The translations under genes were made by a program, and so were the position numbers. The notes under the pieces were generated by a model, which searched no databases, had not been told where the DNA came from, and saw only the letters and a program-made list of their open reading frames with translations. A stretch of DNA of 43,339 nt from Lachnospiraceae bacterium (GTDB lineage Bacteria > Bacillota > Clostridia > Lachnospirales > Lachnospiraceae). Location of the stretch: positions 1 through 43,339 of the forward strand of contig JAFRVX010000082.1 of the NCBI GenBank assembly GCA_017438305.1. Reading direction: 5' to 3'. This document shows positions 1-8,266 of this stretch, one piece after another. How positions within the stretch are numbered: position 1 is the first letter of the stretch; each line of letters starts with the position of its first letter.

Positions 1-47
1 CCTCATCAGTCAGCTCTTCGAGCTGACAGCTTCCCCAGAGGGGAAGC
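1..47. repeat. Double-hairpin intergenic repeat (partial, at window edge)
   Basis: Two perfect hairpins sit back to back: GTCAGCTC (9-16) with GAGCTGAC (20-27), then GCTTCCCC (29-36) with GGGGAAGC (40-47), each around a 3-nt loop. The preceding CCTCATCAGT and the hairpin order match a palindromic intergenic element that I recall as frequent in gut Clostridia genomes; that match is from memory. No T-run follows, so it is not a classical terminator. It may begin upstream of the window. Confidence 0.6.
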
Positions 48-59
48 CTTCAGCGAGAA

Positions 60-112
60 CCTCCGGAGAAACACATTCAGCGGAAGCCTCCGGAGAAACA
101 CATTTGGCGGAA
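60..112. repeat. Direct repeat, 26 bp x2, period 27
   Basis: The copies at 60-85 and 87-112 agree at 24 of 26 positions, and a decayed third start (CCGGAGATT) follows. They lie between the double hairpin and the first gene, in its 5' untranslated region. Confidence 0.75.
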
Positions 113-171
113 CGACCGGAGATTAAGCGTGCAGTGCATACAGTGCCGGTTCAAAGGAGACAGATACGAAA

Positions 172-1650
172 ATGGAAAGAACAAAGAATCAGTGCATGCT
201 GATCACCTACGCCAACAGTATGGGCGGAGATCTGAAGGCTTTGGAGAAGATTCTGGATAATTGTTTCCGGGAAGAGATCCGGGGCGTTCACATCCTGCCT
301 TTCTTCCCGTCTTCCGGCGACCGGGGCTTCGCGGTGATCCACTATGACTGTGTGGACCCGGCTTTCGGCACCTGGGAGGACATTGACAGGCTGGGAGAGA
401 AATATTTTCTGGCAGCGGACTTCATGCTGAACCATATTTCCGTCCGGTCGGAGGAATTCAAAGATTTCCTGGAAAAGGGGAGGGAATCCCGGTACTGGGA
501 CATGTTTATCCACTGGGAGGAATTCTGGCCGGAAAAGGAGCCCACGGAAGCGGATCTTAAGGTCCTGTATTCCCGGAAGCCCGGCGGTCCCGGGCGGATC
601 TATACCCTTAAAAACGGGGAGAAGGTCAAACTCTGGTGTACGTTTTTTGAAGAGCAGGTGGATATTGATCCTTTCAGCAAAGAGACTCAGGCTTATTATG
701 AGAGAAACCTGAGGCGGATCGCGGCCCATGTGCCCATGATCCGGTTTGACGCCTTCGCCTATACATCCAAGGTCCCGGGGACCTCCTGCTTTTTTGTGGA
801 GCCGAAGATCTGGGAAGTGCTGGACATCAGCATGAAACCCCTTCGGGAGACCGGAACGGATATGCTGGCGGAGATTCACGAGGAATATCATATCCAGCAG
901 AAACTGGCGAATCACGGCCATTATGTCTATGACTTTGCGCTGCCGCTTCTGCTGCTTCACGCGGTGGAATTCGGCCGCACGGACCGGCTGCTTCACTGGC
1001 TGAAGATCTGTCCTCATCATCAGGTGACAACGCTGGATACCCATGACGGCATCGGCGTGGTGGATGCCGCCGGCCTGCTTACAGAAGAAGAGACCGACGA
1101 TATCGTCGGGGTGGTCATGGACCGGTACCGGAAAGCCTTCAGCGCGCTTCCGGAGAAACTGAAAGCCCGGGATCCCTTCACGGCGAGGATCATTTCCGTC
1201 GGCGAAAAGCAGAAGATCTATCAGCTTCCCGGCACGTTCTTTTCCGCCATGGGTGAAGACGAAGCGGGCTATGTGCTGGCGAGATGCGTCCAGCTGTTCA
1301 CTCCTGGCATTCCCCAGATCTATTATGTGGGCCTGCTGGCCGGGACCAATGATTTTTCCTGCCTGGAAAGAGGCGAAGGCGGCCGCGAAGTGAACCGCCA
1401 TAACTTTACGGAGGAAGAGATCCGGGAAAGGATCCGGGCGCCGTTTTTACAGCGGCTGTACGCTCTGATGCGCTTCAGAAATACCTGTGAAGCCTTTAAC
1501 GGCCGGTTTACGGCAGAGCAGGGCGGGAATGAGCATACTCTGGTCCTGGCCTGGGAAAAGGATGATGTAAGAGCCGTCCTTCGGGCGGACTTCCTTACGA
1601 AAACCTTTACCGTTACGGAGACCCGGGGCGGTATCCGCCGGGAGATTTAA
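172..1650 (+). CDS. gtfA: Sucrose phosphorylase-type GH13_18 glycoside phosphorylase
   Basis: This cytoplasmic enzyme would cleave sucrose, or a related alpha-glucoside, with phosphate to give glucose 1-phosphate, saving an ATP. The 492-aa length fits sucrose phosphorylases. The GH13 (beta/alpha)8 catalytic residues are visible: nucleophile Asp193 in IRFDAFAY, acid/base Glu234 in LAEIHEEYH, and transition-state Asp292 in TLDTHDGIGV. The GTSCF stretch (203-207) and DFALPLLLLHA (254-264) are typical of subfamily 18. The ATG at 172 follows AAAGGAGA (153-160). Other GH13_18 members act on sucrose 6'-phosphate or glucosylglycerate, and the acceptor-site loops cannot be assigned by eye, so the substrate is tentative. 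It stands alone without a visible sugar transporter in the window; a neighbour upstream of position 1 is possible. Confidence 0.85.
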   Translation: MERTKNQCMLITYANSMGGDLKALEKILDNCFREEIRGVHILPFFPSSGDRGFAVIHYDCVDPAFGTWEDIDRLGEKYFLAADFMLNHISVRSEEFKDFLEKGRESRYWDMFIHWEEFWPEKEPTEADLKVLYSRKPGGPGRIYTLKNGEKVKLWCTFFEEQVDIDPFSKETQAYYERNLRRIAAHVPMIRFDAFAYTSKVPGTSCFFVEPKIWEVLDISMKPLRETGTDMLAEIHEEYHIQQKLANHGHYVYDFALPLLLLHAVEFGRTDRLLHWLKICPHHQVTTLDTHDGIGVVDAAGLLTEEETDDIVGVVMDRYRKAFSALPEKLKARDPFTARIISVGEKQKIYQLPGTFFSAMGEDEAGYVLARCVQLFTPGIPQIYYVGLLAGTNDFSCLERGEGGREVNRHNFTEEEIRERIRAPFLQRLYALMRFRNTCEAFNGRFTAEQGGNEHTLVLAWEKDDVRAVLRADFLTKTFTVTETRGGIRREI

Positions 1651-1687
1651 GAATAACATGACCCGGGGCGGTATCCGCCGGGAGATT
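1620..1687. repeat. Exact 28-bp direct repeat, period 40
   Basis: The last 28 coding bases before the gtfA stop (1620-1647) are copied exactly at 1660-1687, just after the stop. Each copy holds a GGCGG-TAT-CCGCC hairpin. The second copy carries the GGGAG that serves as ribosome site for the next gene. Confidence 0.9.
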
Positions 1688-1695
1688 AGCGAAAT

Positions 1696-2544
1696 ATGAT
1701 GAACGATGAAACAAAAAATGCTCTCAGCGAGGTGAGAGCGGTCCTTCAGAAGCATCCGGTACTTTTTGCGGGGACGATGGGGCTGGATAAAAAGCCCCAG
1801 GTCCGCGCGGCGCAGTTCTGTTATGAAGAAGACGGAAGCTTTTATTTTGCGGCGGCCAAAAGCGAGCGGTTTTATGCGGAGCTCAGTCTGCAGCCCATTG
1901 CCTCCTTCGGCGTATTTGATGAGGAAAACGGCCGGGTGATGCTCTTAAGAGGGGAAGCGGTCTTCACGGAAGATGCAGAGATCATTTCCCGCTGCCTCAA
2001 AAGCTGTCCTTTTCTTAAGGAAAAATGGGGCAGCCAGCCAGAAATGCTCATCGCCTGGTTCCTGAAAAAGGCTTCCGTGGAATTCACGTCCCCTGCCGGC
2101 GGCGAGCCGGTGAAATACGAGCTGGGGACGCCGGAAGGCGCCCTGACCGGCATCGAAATGAAGAAGGACAAGGAGATCCGGGACCGACTCATAACCATCA
2201 TGGCGCGAAGGGAAGCGGAAAGCTCACCGCAGGAAACGGCTGCGGAAGGCGCATCAGCCGGACAGAATACGGATATAGATACGGAACAGCTTTCGGAAGA
2301 GGCGCTTTTCCTGCAGAAGCTCTACGACGGCGCTGTCCTTTATTTTGCGGAGACCGCCAAAACTCTCTGGCCGCGGATGGACATCAGCCCCATTGAGCGT
2401 TCCCTGCTTTATGAAACCTACGATGAAAGGGAGAAATTCACGGGTCTCGCCAGGAAGCTCATCGGGAACGCGGTGATCGACAAGCCCGAAGACCTGACTT
2501 ACTGGCTGAATAAGGAGACGCTTTCCCAGGCTCAGGCAGAGTAA
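1696..2544 (+). CDS. Pyridoxamine 5'-phosphate oxidase-like FMN-binding split-barrel protein
   Basis: Residues 1-150 look like the FMN-binding split barrel of the pyridoxamine-phosphate-oxidase-like superfamily: HPVLFAGTMGLDKKPQVRA near the start, then a SFYFAAAKSERFYAEL strand pair and a Phe-rich barrel strand around ASFGVFDEENGRVMLLRGEA. Many such proteins in anaerobes reduce or bind flavin or other cofactors with unknown substrates. Residues about 150-195 are a charged linker and 195-282 form an additional helical segment I do not recognise. Two ATGs lie together (1696, 1699); the GGGAG of the upstream 28-bp repeat copy sits about 11 nt before, so either may be used. The gene follows gtfA by 45 nt and could be co-transcribed. 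It converges on the LysR gene. Confidence 0.7.
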   Translation: MMNDETKNALSEVRAVLQKHPVLFAGTMGLDKKPQVRAAQFCYEEDGSFYFAAAKSERFYAELSLQPIASFGVFDEENGRVMLLRGEAVFTEDAEIISRCLKSCPFLKEKWGSQPEMLIAWFLKKASVEFTSPAGGEPVKYELGTPEGALTGIEMKKDKEIRDRLITIMARREAESSPQETAAEGASAGQNTDIDTEQLSEEALFLQKLYDGAVLYFAETAKTLWPRMDISPIERSLLYETYDEREKFTGLARKLIGNAVIDKPEDLTYWLNKETLSQAQAE

Positions 2545-2580
2545 GGAAATGGTTTCCTGTGATCTGTCTGAAGCGGAAAC

Positions 2581-3573
2581 TTAATCGGAGTCTGCCGGAA
2601 CAGCAAGCGGATAAGCCGGCTGATCCCTGAGCCGGTCGATGCTCATCTGAATAAAATCCGAGGCCATGCGGCTTAGGTAACGGTTCTTGTTGTAGCCGAT
2701 GGCGATCACGTCCGAACGGGACTGGTCAAACAGCGGACAGAAGGTGATGCGGCTTCGGATATAAGAGTCCCTGCCGCCGGAAGCGATATAGGCATTGCTG
2801 AGATAGAATTCCGGACAGATCGTGACGCCCAGGCCTTCCGATGCCAGGGCAACGGCTGTCTGGGTATTCTGGGTCTCCAGCTTGATCCGGGGCTGAAAGC
2901 CGGCGTCCCGGAAAGCGTTGTCCGCAATGGTGCGGATGCGGTCTCCCTTTTTCAGAAGTACGAAAGGAAAATCCCTGAACAGGGTCAGATCGTGGGAACT
3001 GCGGAAATCGTTCAGTGTTTCCCCGGCTTTTTCCGCTGTGGGAAAATGCTCCAGCAGCAGCTCGTTCGGAATGACCAGATACAGATGCTCCTGCATCAGA
3101 GGATAGTACTCGGCGCCGTCAAACATGAACGGCGCGAAACCGATCAGAATATCAATATTCCCATGCTCCAGATGCTTTTCCAGCAGACTGGAACTGTCCT
3201 CCAGAACGGACAGCTCGGCAAGGGGATATTTTTTTATGAATTCCGGAAGGAGCAGGGGCAGAAGGGCCTGGCCCCGGGTATAGGAGATGCCGATCCGGAC
3301 CTCTCCCCGGGCGTTCAGGCTGATGTCATTCAGCAGGTTCATCGTCTGGCTGCGGATATCCAGCATCTGTTCCGCGGCTTCCTTAAACTTTCTTCCGCTG
3401 AAGGTGAGCTCCAGCCCCTGGCGGCGGTCAAACAGAATGCAGCCCAGCTCTTTCTCCAGGCGCTGAATGTGGCCGCTTAAGGCCTGCTGGCTGATCTGCA
3501 GCTGCTGGGCGGCCAGAGTGATATTGCCGGCTTCTGCGGCGGCAAGAAAATATTCCAGATTCTGAAAATTCAT
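2581..3573 (-). CDS. LysR-family transcriptional regulator
   Basis: A 330-aa LysR-type regulator. Residues 1-60 form the winged helix-turn-helix (FQNLEYFLAAAEAGNIT, AAQQLQISQQALSGHIQRLE), and the rest is the effector-binding type-2 periplasmic-binding-like domain. The longest frame begins at a TTG (3597); I prefer the ATG at 3573 because AGAGAGGA lies just upstream on this strand and LysR proteins normally begin a few residues before the NLEYF motif. It is divergent from the korDABC-sucCD operon across a 441-nt spacer that holds an inverted repeat and a promoter, so it is likely the operon's regulator. The effector is unknown; a TCA-cycle acid would be a natural guess. Confidence 0.88.
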   Translation of the reverse strand: MNFQNLEYFLAAAEAGNITLAAQQLQISQQALSGHIQRLEKELGCILFDRRQGLELTFSGRKFKEAAEQMLDIRSQTMNLLNDISLNARGEVRIGISYTRGQALLPLLLPEFIKKYPLAELSVLEDSSSLLEKHLEHGNIDILIGFAPFMFDGAEYYPLMQEHLYLVIPNELLLEHFPTAEKAGETLNDFRSSHDLTLFRDFPFVLLKKGDRIRTIADNAFRDAGFQPRIKLETQNTQTAVALASEGLGVTICPEFYLSNAYIASGGRDSYIRSRITFCPLFDQSRSDVIAIGYNKNRYLSRMASDFIQMSIDRLRDQPAYPLAVPADSD

Positions 3574-3706
3574 ATCGAAGGTCCTCTCTGTTTTCAAAAG
3601 CAGCTATGTGTGCGGTATGCCGCTTTCCGTGCTTATTTTATGGATCAATTCCCATCCAATGCGCATTTTTTTGATCTGCATCTGCTGATTTATGATTCTC
3701 ATTGTA

Positions 3707-3726
3707 TCACAACATTTAAGTTGTGA
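3707..3726. promoter_or_regulatory. LysR-type operator: TCACAAC-N6-GTTGTGA
   Basis: Perfect 7-bp inverted arms are separated by 6 bp, in the T-N11-A style of LysR binding sites. A further half site TTGTGA lies at 3754-3759, overlapping the proposed promoter spacer, as expected for LysR recognition and activation sites. Binding is inferred. Confidence 0.6.
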
Positions 3727-3746
3727 AAAGTATCTTATTAAAAGTG

Positions 3747-3776
3747 TTGGAAATTGTGATATAAGACAGATATACT
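3747..3776 (+). promoter_or_regulatory. Probable sigma-A promoter of korDABC-sucCD
   Basis: TTGGAA (3747-3752), 18-bp spacer, TATACT (3771-3776). A 9-bp inverted repeat GAAAATCAG (3777-3785) and CTGATTTTC (3802-3810) surrounds the likely start point and may be an operator or a 5' hairpin. Confidence 0.55.
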
Positions 3777-4014
3777 GAAAATCAGATTGTACGGAAGCGG
3801 CCTGATTTTCTGCGGATCATCGGCATTGGAAAAGAAAAGAGGATCAGGTCCGGCAGAAAAAACTGATCTCGGCAAAACAGTTTAAAGAACGAGTGAGAGA
3901 AGATCAGCCTTACGGGAAAGATAAGACCGTTCTTAACAGAAACGGACGAACAGAAACGGAGAAATGTTCCGAAAGGAACAGAAAAAAGGATAAAAGAGAG
4001 GTAAGAAACGGAAA

Positions 4015-4245
4015 ATGGCAGCAGGAAAACAACTGGTCATTAACCGGGACTGGTGCAAGGGCTGCGGCATCTGTGCCGCCTTCTGCCCGAAGCAGGTACT
4101 GGAACTGGTGGATGAGAAGGTGCAGAAGGTCCATGAAGACCAATGCATTTTCTGCGGGCAGTGCGAGATGCGCTGTCCCGATTATGCTATCTACATTGAA
4201 GAAGCAGAGAATGAGGAGATCAATCAATGGGTAAAGTCGTATTAA
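4015..4245 (+). CDS. korD: 2-oxoacid:ferredoxin oxidoreductase, delta (ferredoxin-like) subunit
   Basis: This 76-aa protein carries two [4Fe-4S] motifs, CKGCGICAAFCP (residues 14-25) and CIFCGQCEMRCP, so it is the electron-transfer subunit that takes electrons from the thiamine centre. It is the first gene of the operon, and its 3' end overlaps korA by 19 nt, which suggests coupled translation. The order D-A-B-C matches the oorDABC arrangement known from Campylobacter and Helicobacter 2-oxoglutarate oxidoreductases. A free-standing ferredoxin is possible, but the overlap argues for a subunit. Confidence 0.9.
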   Translation: MAAGKQLVINRDWCKGCGICAAFCPKQVLELVDEKVQKVHEDQCIFCGQCEMRCPDYAIYIEEAENEEINQWVKSY

Positions 4246-5360
4246 TGCAGGGCAATGAAGCCTGTGTCGAAGGCGCCATCGCGGCAGGGATGCGGCTTTA
4301 TGCCGGGTATCCCATCACGCCTTCGACGGAGATCGCGGAGCTGTCGGCCGTAAGGCTTCCCGAGGCAGGCGGCAAGTTTATCCAGATGGAAGATGAGATC
4401 GGATCCATTGCCTGCGCCATCGGCGCTTCGGTGGCCGGGGTCAAGGCCATGACCGCCACCAGCGGCCCGGGCTTTTCACTGAAGCAGGAGAACCTGGGCT
4501 ATGCCTGTCTTGCAGAGATCCCCCTGGTAGTGGTGGACGTTCAGCGGATGGGGCCTTCCACCGGTATGGCCACGTCGCCTTCCCAGGGCGATGTGATGAT
4601 GAGCCGCTGGGGGACCCACGGAGATCACCCCATCATCGTCATCAGCCCGTCTTCGGTAAAAGAAACCTACGAACTGGTCATCCGGGCTTTCAATCTGTCA
4701 GAGAAGTACCGGACGCCGGTCATTTTCCTGATGGATGAGATCATCGGCCATCTGAGGGAAGGCATAGAACTGCCGGATCCGGAAGACATCCATATCGTCA
4801 ACCGGCCCACGGTGGAATATCCGGAGCCTAAAAGAAAACCCTATCATATCCGGAAAGGGCAGATGGTCCCTGCCATGGCGCCTTTCGGAAAGGGGCAGCG
4901 GTACAATATAACAGGCCTGATCCACGACGAATCCGGTTTCCCGACGAATTCTCCGGAAGAAGCCGGGAAGCTGATCTACCGCCTGATGCATAAGATCAGC
5001 GATAATTACGATGATATCGTCCAGTGCGAACAGGTGATGATGGACGACGCCGAGGTGGCCATTCTGGCCTACGGCGGTACCATGAGAGCGGCCCTCAGCG
5101 CCATGGAAGAAGCCCGGGCCAAAGGCATCAGATGCGGCATTTTCCGGCCGGTGACCATCTGGCCGTTCCCGGAGCGGGAACTGAAGGCAGCCGCCGGAAA
5201 GCTGAAAAAGCTGGTGGTGGCGGAACACAACTGCGGCCAGATCGTCCTGGAAGCCGAGCGGATCGTCAAAAACGACTGTGAGATCGAGTTTGTGGGCAAG
5301 TGGGACAGCGGTGTCATTACGCCTCAGGAGATTTTAGCAAAGGTGGTGGATAACGAATGA
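4227..5360 (+). CDS. korA: 2-oxoacid (2-oxoglutarate):ferredoxin oxidoreductase, alpha subunit
   Basis: The 377-aa alpha subunit carries the pyrimidine-binding domain of thiamine diphosphate enzymes: GYPITPSTEI near residue 30, QMEDEIGSIACAIGAS, and the SGPGFSLKQENLGYA substrate loop. The C-terminal part holds the transketolase-C-like domain. With beta, gamma and delta it converts a 2-oxoacid and CoA to acyl-CoA, CO2 and reduced ferredoxin. Succinyl-CoA synthetase in the same operon makes 2-oxoglutarate the likely substrate; 2-oxoisovalerate is the main alternative. GAGGAG (4213-4218) sets the ATG at 4227, inside korD. Confidence 0.9.
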   Translation: MGKVVLMQGNEACVEGAIAAGMRLYAGYPITPSTEIAELSAVRLPEAGGKFIQMEDEIGSIACAIGASVAGVKAMTATSGPGFSLKQENLGYACLAEIPLVVVDVQRMGPSTGMATSPSQGDVMMSRWGTHGDHPIIVISPSSVKETYELVIRAFNLSEKYRTPVIFLMDEIIGHLREGIELPDPEDIHIVNRPTVEYPEPKRKPYHIRKGQMVPAMAPFGKGQRYNITGLIHDESGFPTNSPEEAGKLIYRLMHKISDNYDDIVQCEQVMMDDAEVAILAYGGTMRAALSAMEEARAKGIRCGIFRPVTIWPFPERELKAAAGKLKKLVVAEHNCGQIVLEAERIVKNDCEIEFVGKWDSGVITPQEILAKVVDNE

Positions 5361-6229
5361 ACGTTAATACAGGTGACGTCAGCAGAAATACAAAAAACAT
5401 GTCCAACCTGATCTATAAATACATGCGCCCGGAACATCTTCCCCAGATCTGGTGCCCCGGCTGCGGCAACGGCATCATCATGCGGGACGTGGCCCAGGCT
5501 ATTGAAAACCTGGGGCTCAACCGGAACCAGACGGTGATCGTTTCCGGCATCGGCTGTTCTTCCCGGGCGGCAGGCTATATGGACTTCAATACGATACATA
5601 CGACCCACGGCAGGGCTATTGCCTTTGCCACGGGCATCAAACTGGCCAACCCCGAACTGCAGGTGATCGTCCTGGCGGGTGATGGCGATATCGCGGCCAT
5701 CGGCGGCAACCATCTGATCCACGCCGCCCGGCGGAACATCGGCCTCACGGTGGTCGTTATGAACAACAATATTTACGGCATGACCGGCGGACAGTACAGC
5801 CCCACGACGCCCACGGGAGAGTTCGGGACTACGGCGCCTTACGGCAACCTGGACCGTTCCTTTGACATCGCCGGCCTGGCCTACGGCGCCGGGGCTTCCT
5901 ACGCGGCCCGGGGCAGCGCCTACCATGTGCAGCAGACTATCCAGCTGATCCAGGACGGCATCCGGAACAAGGGCTTTTCCATCATTGACGTTGCCAGCAT
6001 CTGCCCGACCTATTACGGGCGGAAAAATAAAAAGGGCAGCGCCGTGGATATGATGAAGTGGCAGCGGGACAACGCGGTCACCGTCGAAAAGGCGGCCCAT
6101 ATGACGCCGGAAGAACTGCATGGCAAGCTGGTGATCGGCCTTCTGCACCATGTGCAGTATCCGGAATTTACCTACCAGTACCAGGAACTGATCCGCAGAT
6201 TAGCAGAGGAGCGTGAAGCCAATGAGTAA
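5357..6229 (+). CDS. korB: 2-oxoacid (2-oxoglutarate):ferredoxin oxidoreductase, beta subunit
   Basis: The 290-aa thiamine-diphosphate-binding beta subunit. WCPGCGNGI (near residue 32) is the conserved Cys-containing entry motif, and GDGDIAAIGGNHLIHAARR with the following MNNNIYGMTGGQ is the diphosphate/Mg motif of this family. Its ATG overlaps the korA stop as ATGA, so the two are translationally coupled. A Kor-type beta rather than a pyruvate-type single chain is supported by the four-subunit organisation. Confidence 0.92.
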   Translation: MNVNTGDVSRNTKNMSNLIYKYMRPEHLPQIWCPGCGNGIIMRDVAQAIENLGLNRNQTVIVSGIGCSSRAAGYMDFNTIHTTHGRAIAFATGIKLANPELQVIVLAGDGDIAAIGGNHLIHAARRNIGLTVVVMNNNIYGMTGGQYSPTTPTGEFGTTAPYGNLDRSFDIAGLAYGAGASYAARGSAYHVQQTIQLIQDGIRNKGFSIIDVASICPTYYGRKNKKGSAVDMMKWQRDNAVTVEKAAHMTPEELHGKLVIGLLHHVQYPEFTYQYQELIRRLAEEREANE

Positions 6230-6932
6230 AAAGGAACTGAGACTTGCCGGAAGCGGCGGCCAGGGCGTGATCCTGGCATCGGTCATTCTGGCCGAAGCAG
6301 CCGTGATCGCCGGCAAATATACGACCCAGAGCCAGTCCTACGGCCCGGAAGCCCGGGGCGGCGCCTGCAAGGCGGAGACCCTGATCTCCGACAGCCCCAT
6401 CGGCTTTACCAAGGTCCAGGACCCGGATTTCCTGCTGGCCCTGACCCAGAAAGCCCTGGATAAATATGATAAGAATCTGAAAGACAGCTGCGTGGTAATG
6501 ATCGACGACAGTCTGGAGACTCCGGAGGATATTCCCCTGGAACGCGTGATCCGTCTGCCGATCCTGAAGACCGCCAGAGAAGAAGTGGGAAGACTCCAGA
6601 CCGCAAACGTGGTGGCAGTGGGCTGCATCAATGAACTATTAAAGATCGTCAGCCGGGAGTCCATTGAGGAAGCGGTTGAAATGCACGTTCCCAAAGGAAC
6701 GGAAGCCCTGAATAAAAAAGCCCTGGAGGCAGGCGAAAATCTCATGGCCGGGTATCTGGCCGGGGGAAAGAAAAAGACGGAAAAGCAGCCGGAATCGTCC
6801 GGAAGCGAAAAAGCTTCCGATCATGATCTGAAGAGCAAAGCCGCGGAAGAGACCGGAAATGGGTCTGAAGGATCAGAAAAAGACCATCCGCTTCCGGGCG
6901 TCACCGCCAAACCCGGGAAGGTACTGGCTTAA
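6222..6932 (+). CDS. korC: 2-oxoacid:ferredoxin oxidoreductase, gamma subunit with extended tail
   Basis: The gamma subunit has the glycine-rich start LRLAGSGGQGVILAS, the SQSYGPEARGGACKAE motif and the QTANVVAVG segment of the family. A GTG at 6213 lies in frame but touches the AGAGGAG ribosome site (6205-6211); the ATG at 6222 has proper spacing, giving 236 aa. It overlaps the end of korB by 8 nt. The family domain ends near residue 180; the last 55 residues are a hydrophilic tail rich in Glu, Ser, Lys and Gly that is unusual for the family and looks like a late in-frame expansion. Succinyl-CoA synthetase follows after 14 nt. Confidence 0.9.
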   Translation: MSKKELRLAGSGGQGVILASVILAEAAVIAGKYTTQSQSYGPEARGGACKAETLISDSPIGFTKVQDPDFLLALTQKALDKYDKNLKDSCVVMIDDSLETPEDIPLERVIRLPILKTAREEVGRLQTANVVAVGCINELLKIVSRESIEEAVEMHVPKGTEALNKKALEAGENLMAGYLAGGKKKTEKQPESSGSEKASDHDLKSKAAEETGNGSEGSEKDHPLPGVTAKPGKVLA

Positions 6933-6946
6933 GGAGGCTGTGCTGC

Positions 6947-8266
6947 ATGAAGATCCATGAATATCAGGCGAAAGACCTGCTGAAGCGGTACGGACTCCCG
7001 GTGCCTTCCGGGATCCTCTGCGAAACACCGGAAGAGGTAAAAAAAGCAGCTGAAGCCATAAGCCCTTGTGTCCTGAAGGCCCAGGTGCACTCCGGCGGCC
7101 GGGGAAAGGCCGGCGGAGTCAAATTCGCCGAAACAGCTGAAGAAGCGGAAACTCTAGCCCGGCAGATGTTCGGCATGAGGCTCATGACCGCCCAGGCCGG
7201 CCCTGAGGGAAAGATCGTCCGGAAGATCCTGGTAACGGAAGCGGTGGATGTCGAAAAGGAGTATTATCTCAGCATCGCCCCGGACCAGGAAAAAGCCGGG
7301 TTGGTGATCATTGCCTCAAAAGAGGGCGGCACGGAGATCGAAGAGACTGCGAAGAAGCATCCGGAAGCCATTGTGAAGATACCGGTCTCCGTGACCGAAG
7401 GCTTTAAAAAATACCAGGGGATCCGGACAGCGGAAGCCCTCGGGCTTACCGGCGAGAATGAAAAAGCGCTGATCAGCATGCTTTCCGGCATGGCGGAACT
7501 GTTTGTTAAAGAGGACTGTTCCCTGGCGGAGATCAATCCGCTGGTGATGACCAAAGCGGGACAGCTTCTGTGTCTGGACGCAAAGGTCAACTTTGATGAC
7601 AACGCTTCCTTCCGGCATCCGGACCATGAAGCGCTCCGGGACATTCGGGAGGAGGATTCCAGGGAGTATAAGGCCTCTCTGTCCGATCTGAATTACATCA
7701 GCCTGGACGGCAGCATCGGCTGCCTGGTGAACGGCGCCGGCCTGGCCATGGCCACGATGGACATCATCAAGAGCTTCGGCGGAGAACCGGCCAACTTCCT
7801 GGACGTGGGCGGCAGCGCTACGGCGGAAAAGGTCCGGGACGCCTTTGAGATCCTGCTTTCCGATGAAAAGATCTGTGCGATCTTTATCAATATCTTCGGC
7901 GGCATCATGAAGTGCGATATCATCGCTGAAGGCGTGGTGCAGGCGATCCGGGAGATCGAACCCCAGGTGCCCGTGGTGGTGCGTCTGGAAGGCACCAACG
8001 CGGAAAAAGGACAGCAGATCCTGAAAGAATCCGGTATGGCGCTTATCCCTGCCGATGATATGGCAGACGGTGCAGAGAAGGCCGTGGAAGCAGCAAAGAA
8101 GTATGCTGAAAAGTGTGATACTGAAGGAACTGAAGGCAGAGGGAAGGGGACCGGAGAGTTCAGGACCGGAAGGCATTATACCGGGGAGTCTGAAACCGGA
8201 GGGAGCGATGCCGGAGAAAACGAAGGCATAAGGCATCCGGAACAGAAAGGCGGTGACGCGTTATGA
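6947..8266 (+). CDS. sucC: Succinyl-CoA synthetase (ADP-forming), beta subunit with extended tail
   Basis: The beta chain has an N-terminal ATP-grasp domain ([38 protein letters not shown]) and the C-terminal CoA-ligase domain ([41 protein letters not shown]). With SucD it interconverts succinyl-CoA, ADP and phosphate with succinate, CoA and ATP. Usual beta subunits have about 385-400 residues; this one has 439 because about 50 Gly/Glu/Thr-rich residues are added at the C-terminus in repeated units of the type [15 protein letters not shown] precedes the start, 14 nt after korC. Confidence 0.93.
   Translation: MKIHEYQAKDLLKRYGLPVPSGILCETPEEVKKAAEAISPCVLKAQVHSGGRGKAGGVKFAETAEEAETLARQMFGMRLMTAQAGPEGKIVRKILVTEAVDVEKEYYLSIAPDQEKAGLVIIASKEGGTEIEETAKKHPEAIVKIPVSVTEGFKKYQGIRTAEALGLTGENEKALISMLSGMAELFVKEDCSLAEINPLVMTKAGQLLCLDAKVNFDDNASFRHPDHEALRDIREEDSREYKASLSDLNYISLDGSIGCLVNGAGLAMATMDIIKSFGGEPANFLDVGGSATAEKVRDAFEILLSDEKICAIFINIFGGIMKCDIIAEGVVQAIREIEPQVPVVVRLEGTNAEKGQQILKESGMALIPADDMADGAEKAVEAAKKYAEKCDTEGTEGRGKGTGEFRTGRHYTGESETGGSDAGENEGIRHPEQKGGDAL

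Larger units (their letters stand above)
3574..4014. other. Divergent intergenic region, LysR gene / korD
   Basis: This 441-nt spacer holds the LysR-type inverted repeat, the operon promoter and a leader of about 230 nt before korD. The leader is purine-rich and has no ORF I believe; a 113-codon frame at 3893-4234 overlaps korD out of frame and has no ribosome site. Confidence 0.7.

Noticed and set aside
151..1401. 416-codon minus-strand frame opposite gtfA
   Set aside because: The plus-strand GH13 protein has all catalytic residues; the antisense frame has no family features.
3893..4234. 113-codon frame overlapping korD
   Set aside because: It overlaps the ferredoxin out of frame and its product is Arg/Lys-rich low complexity without a ribosome site.
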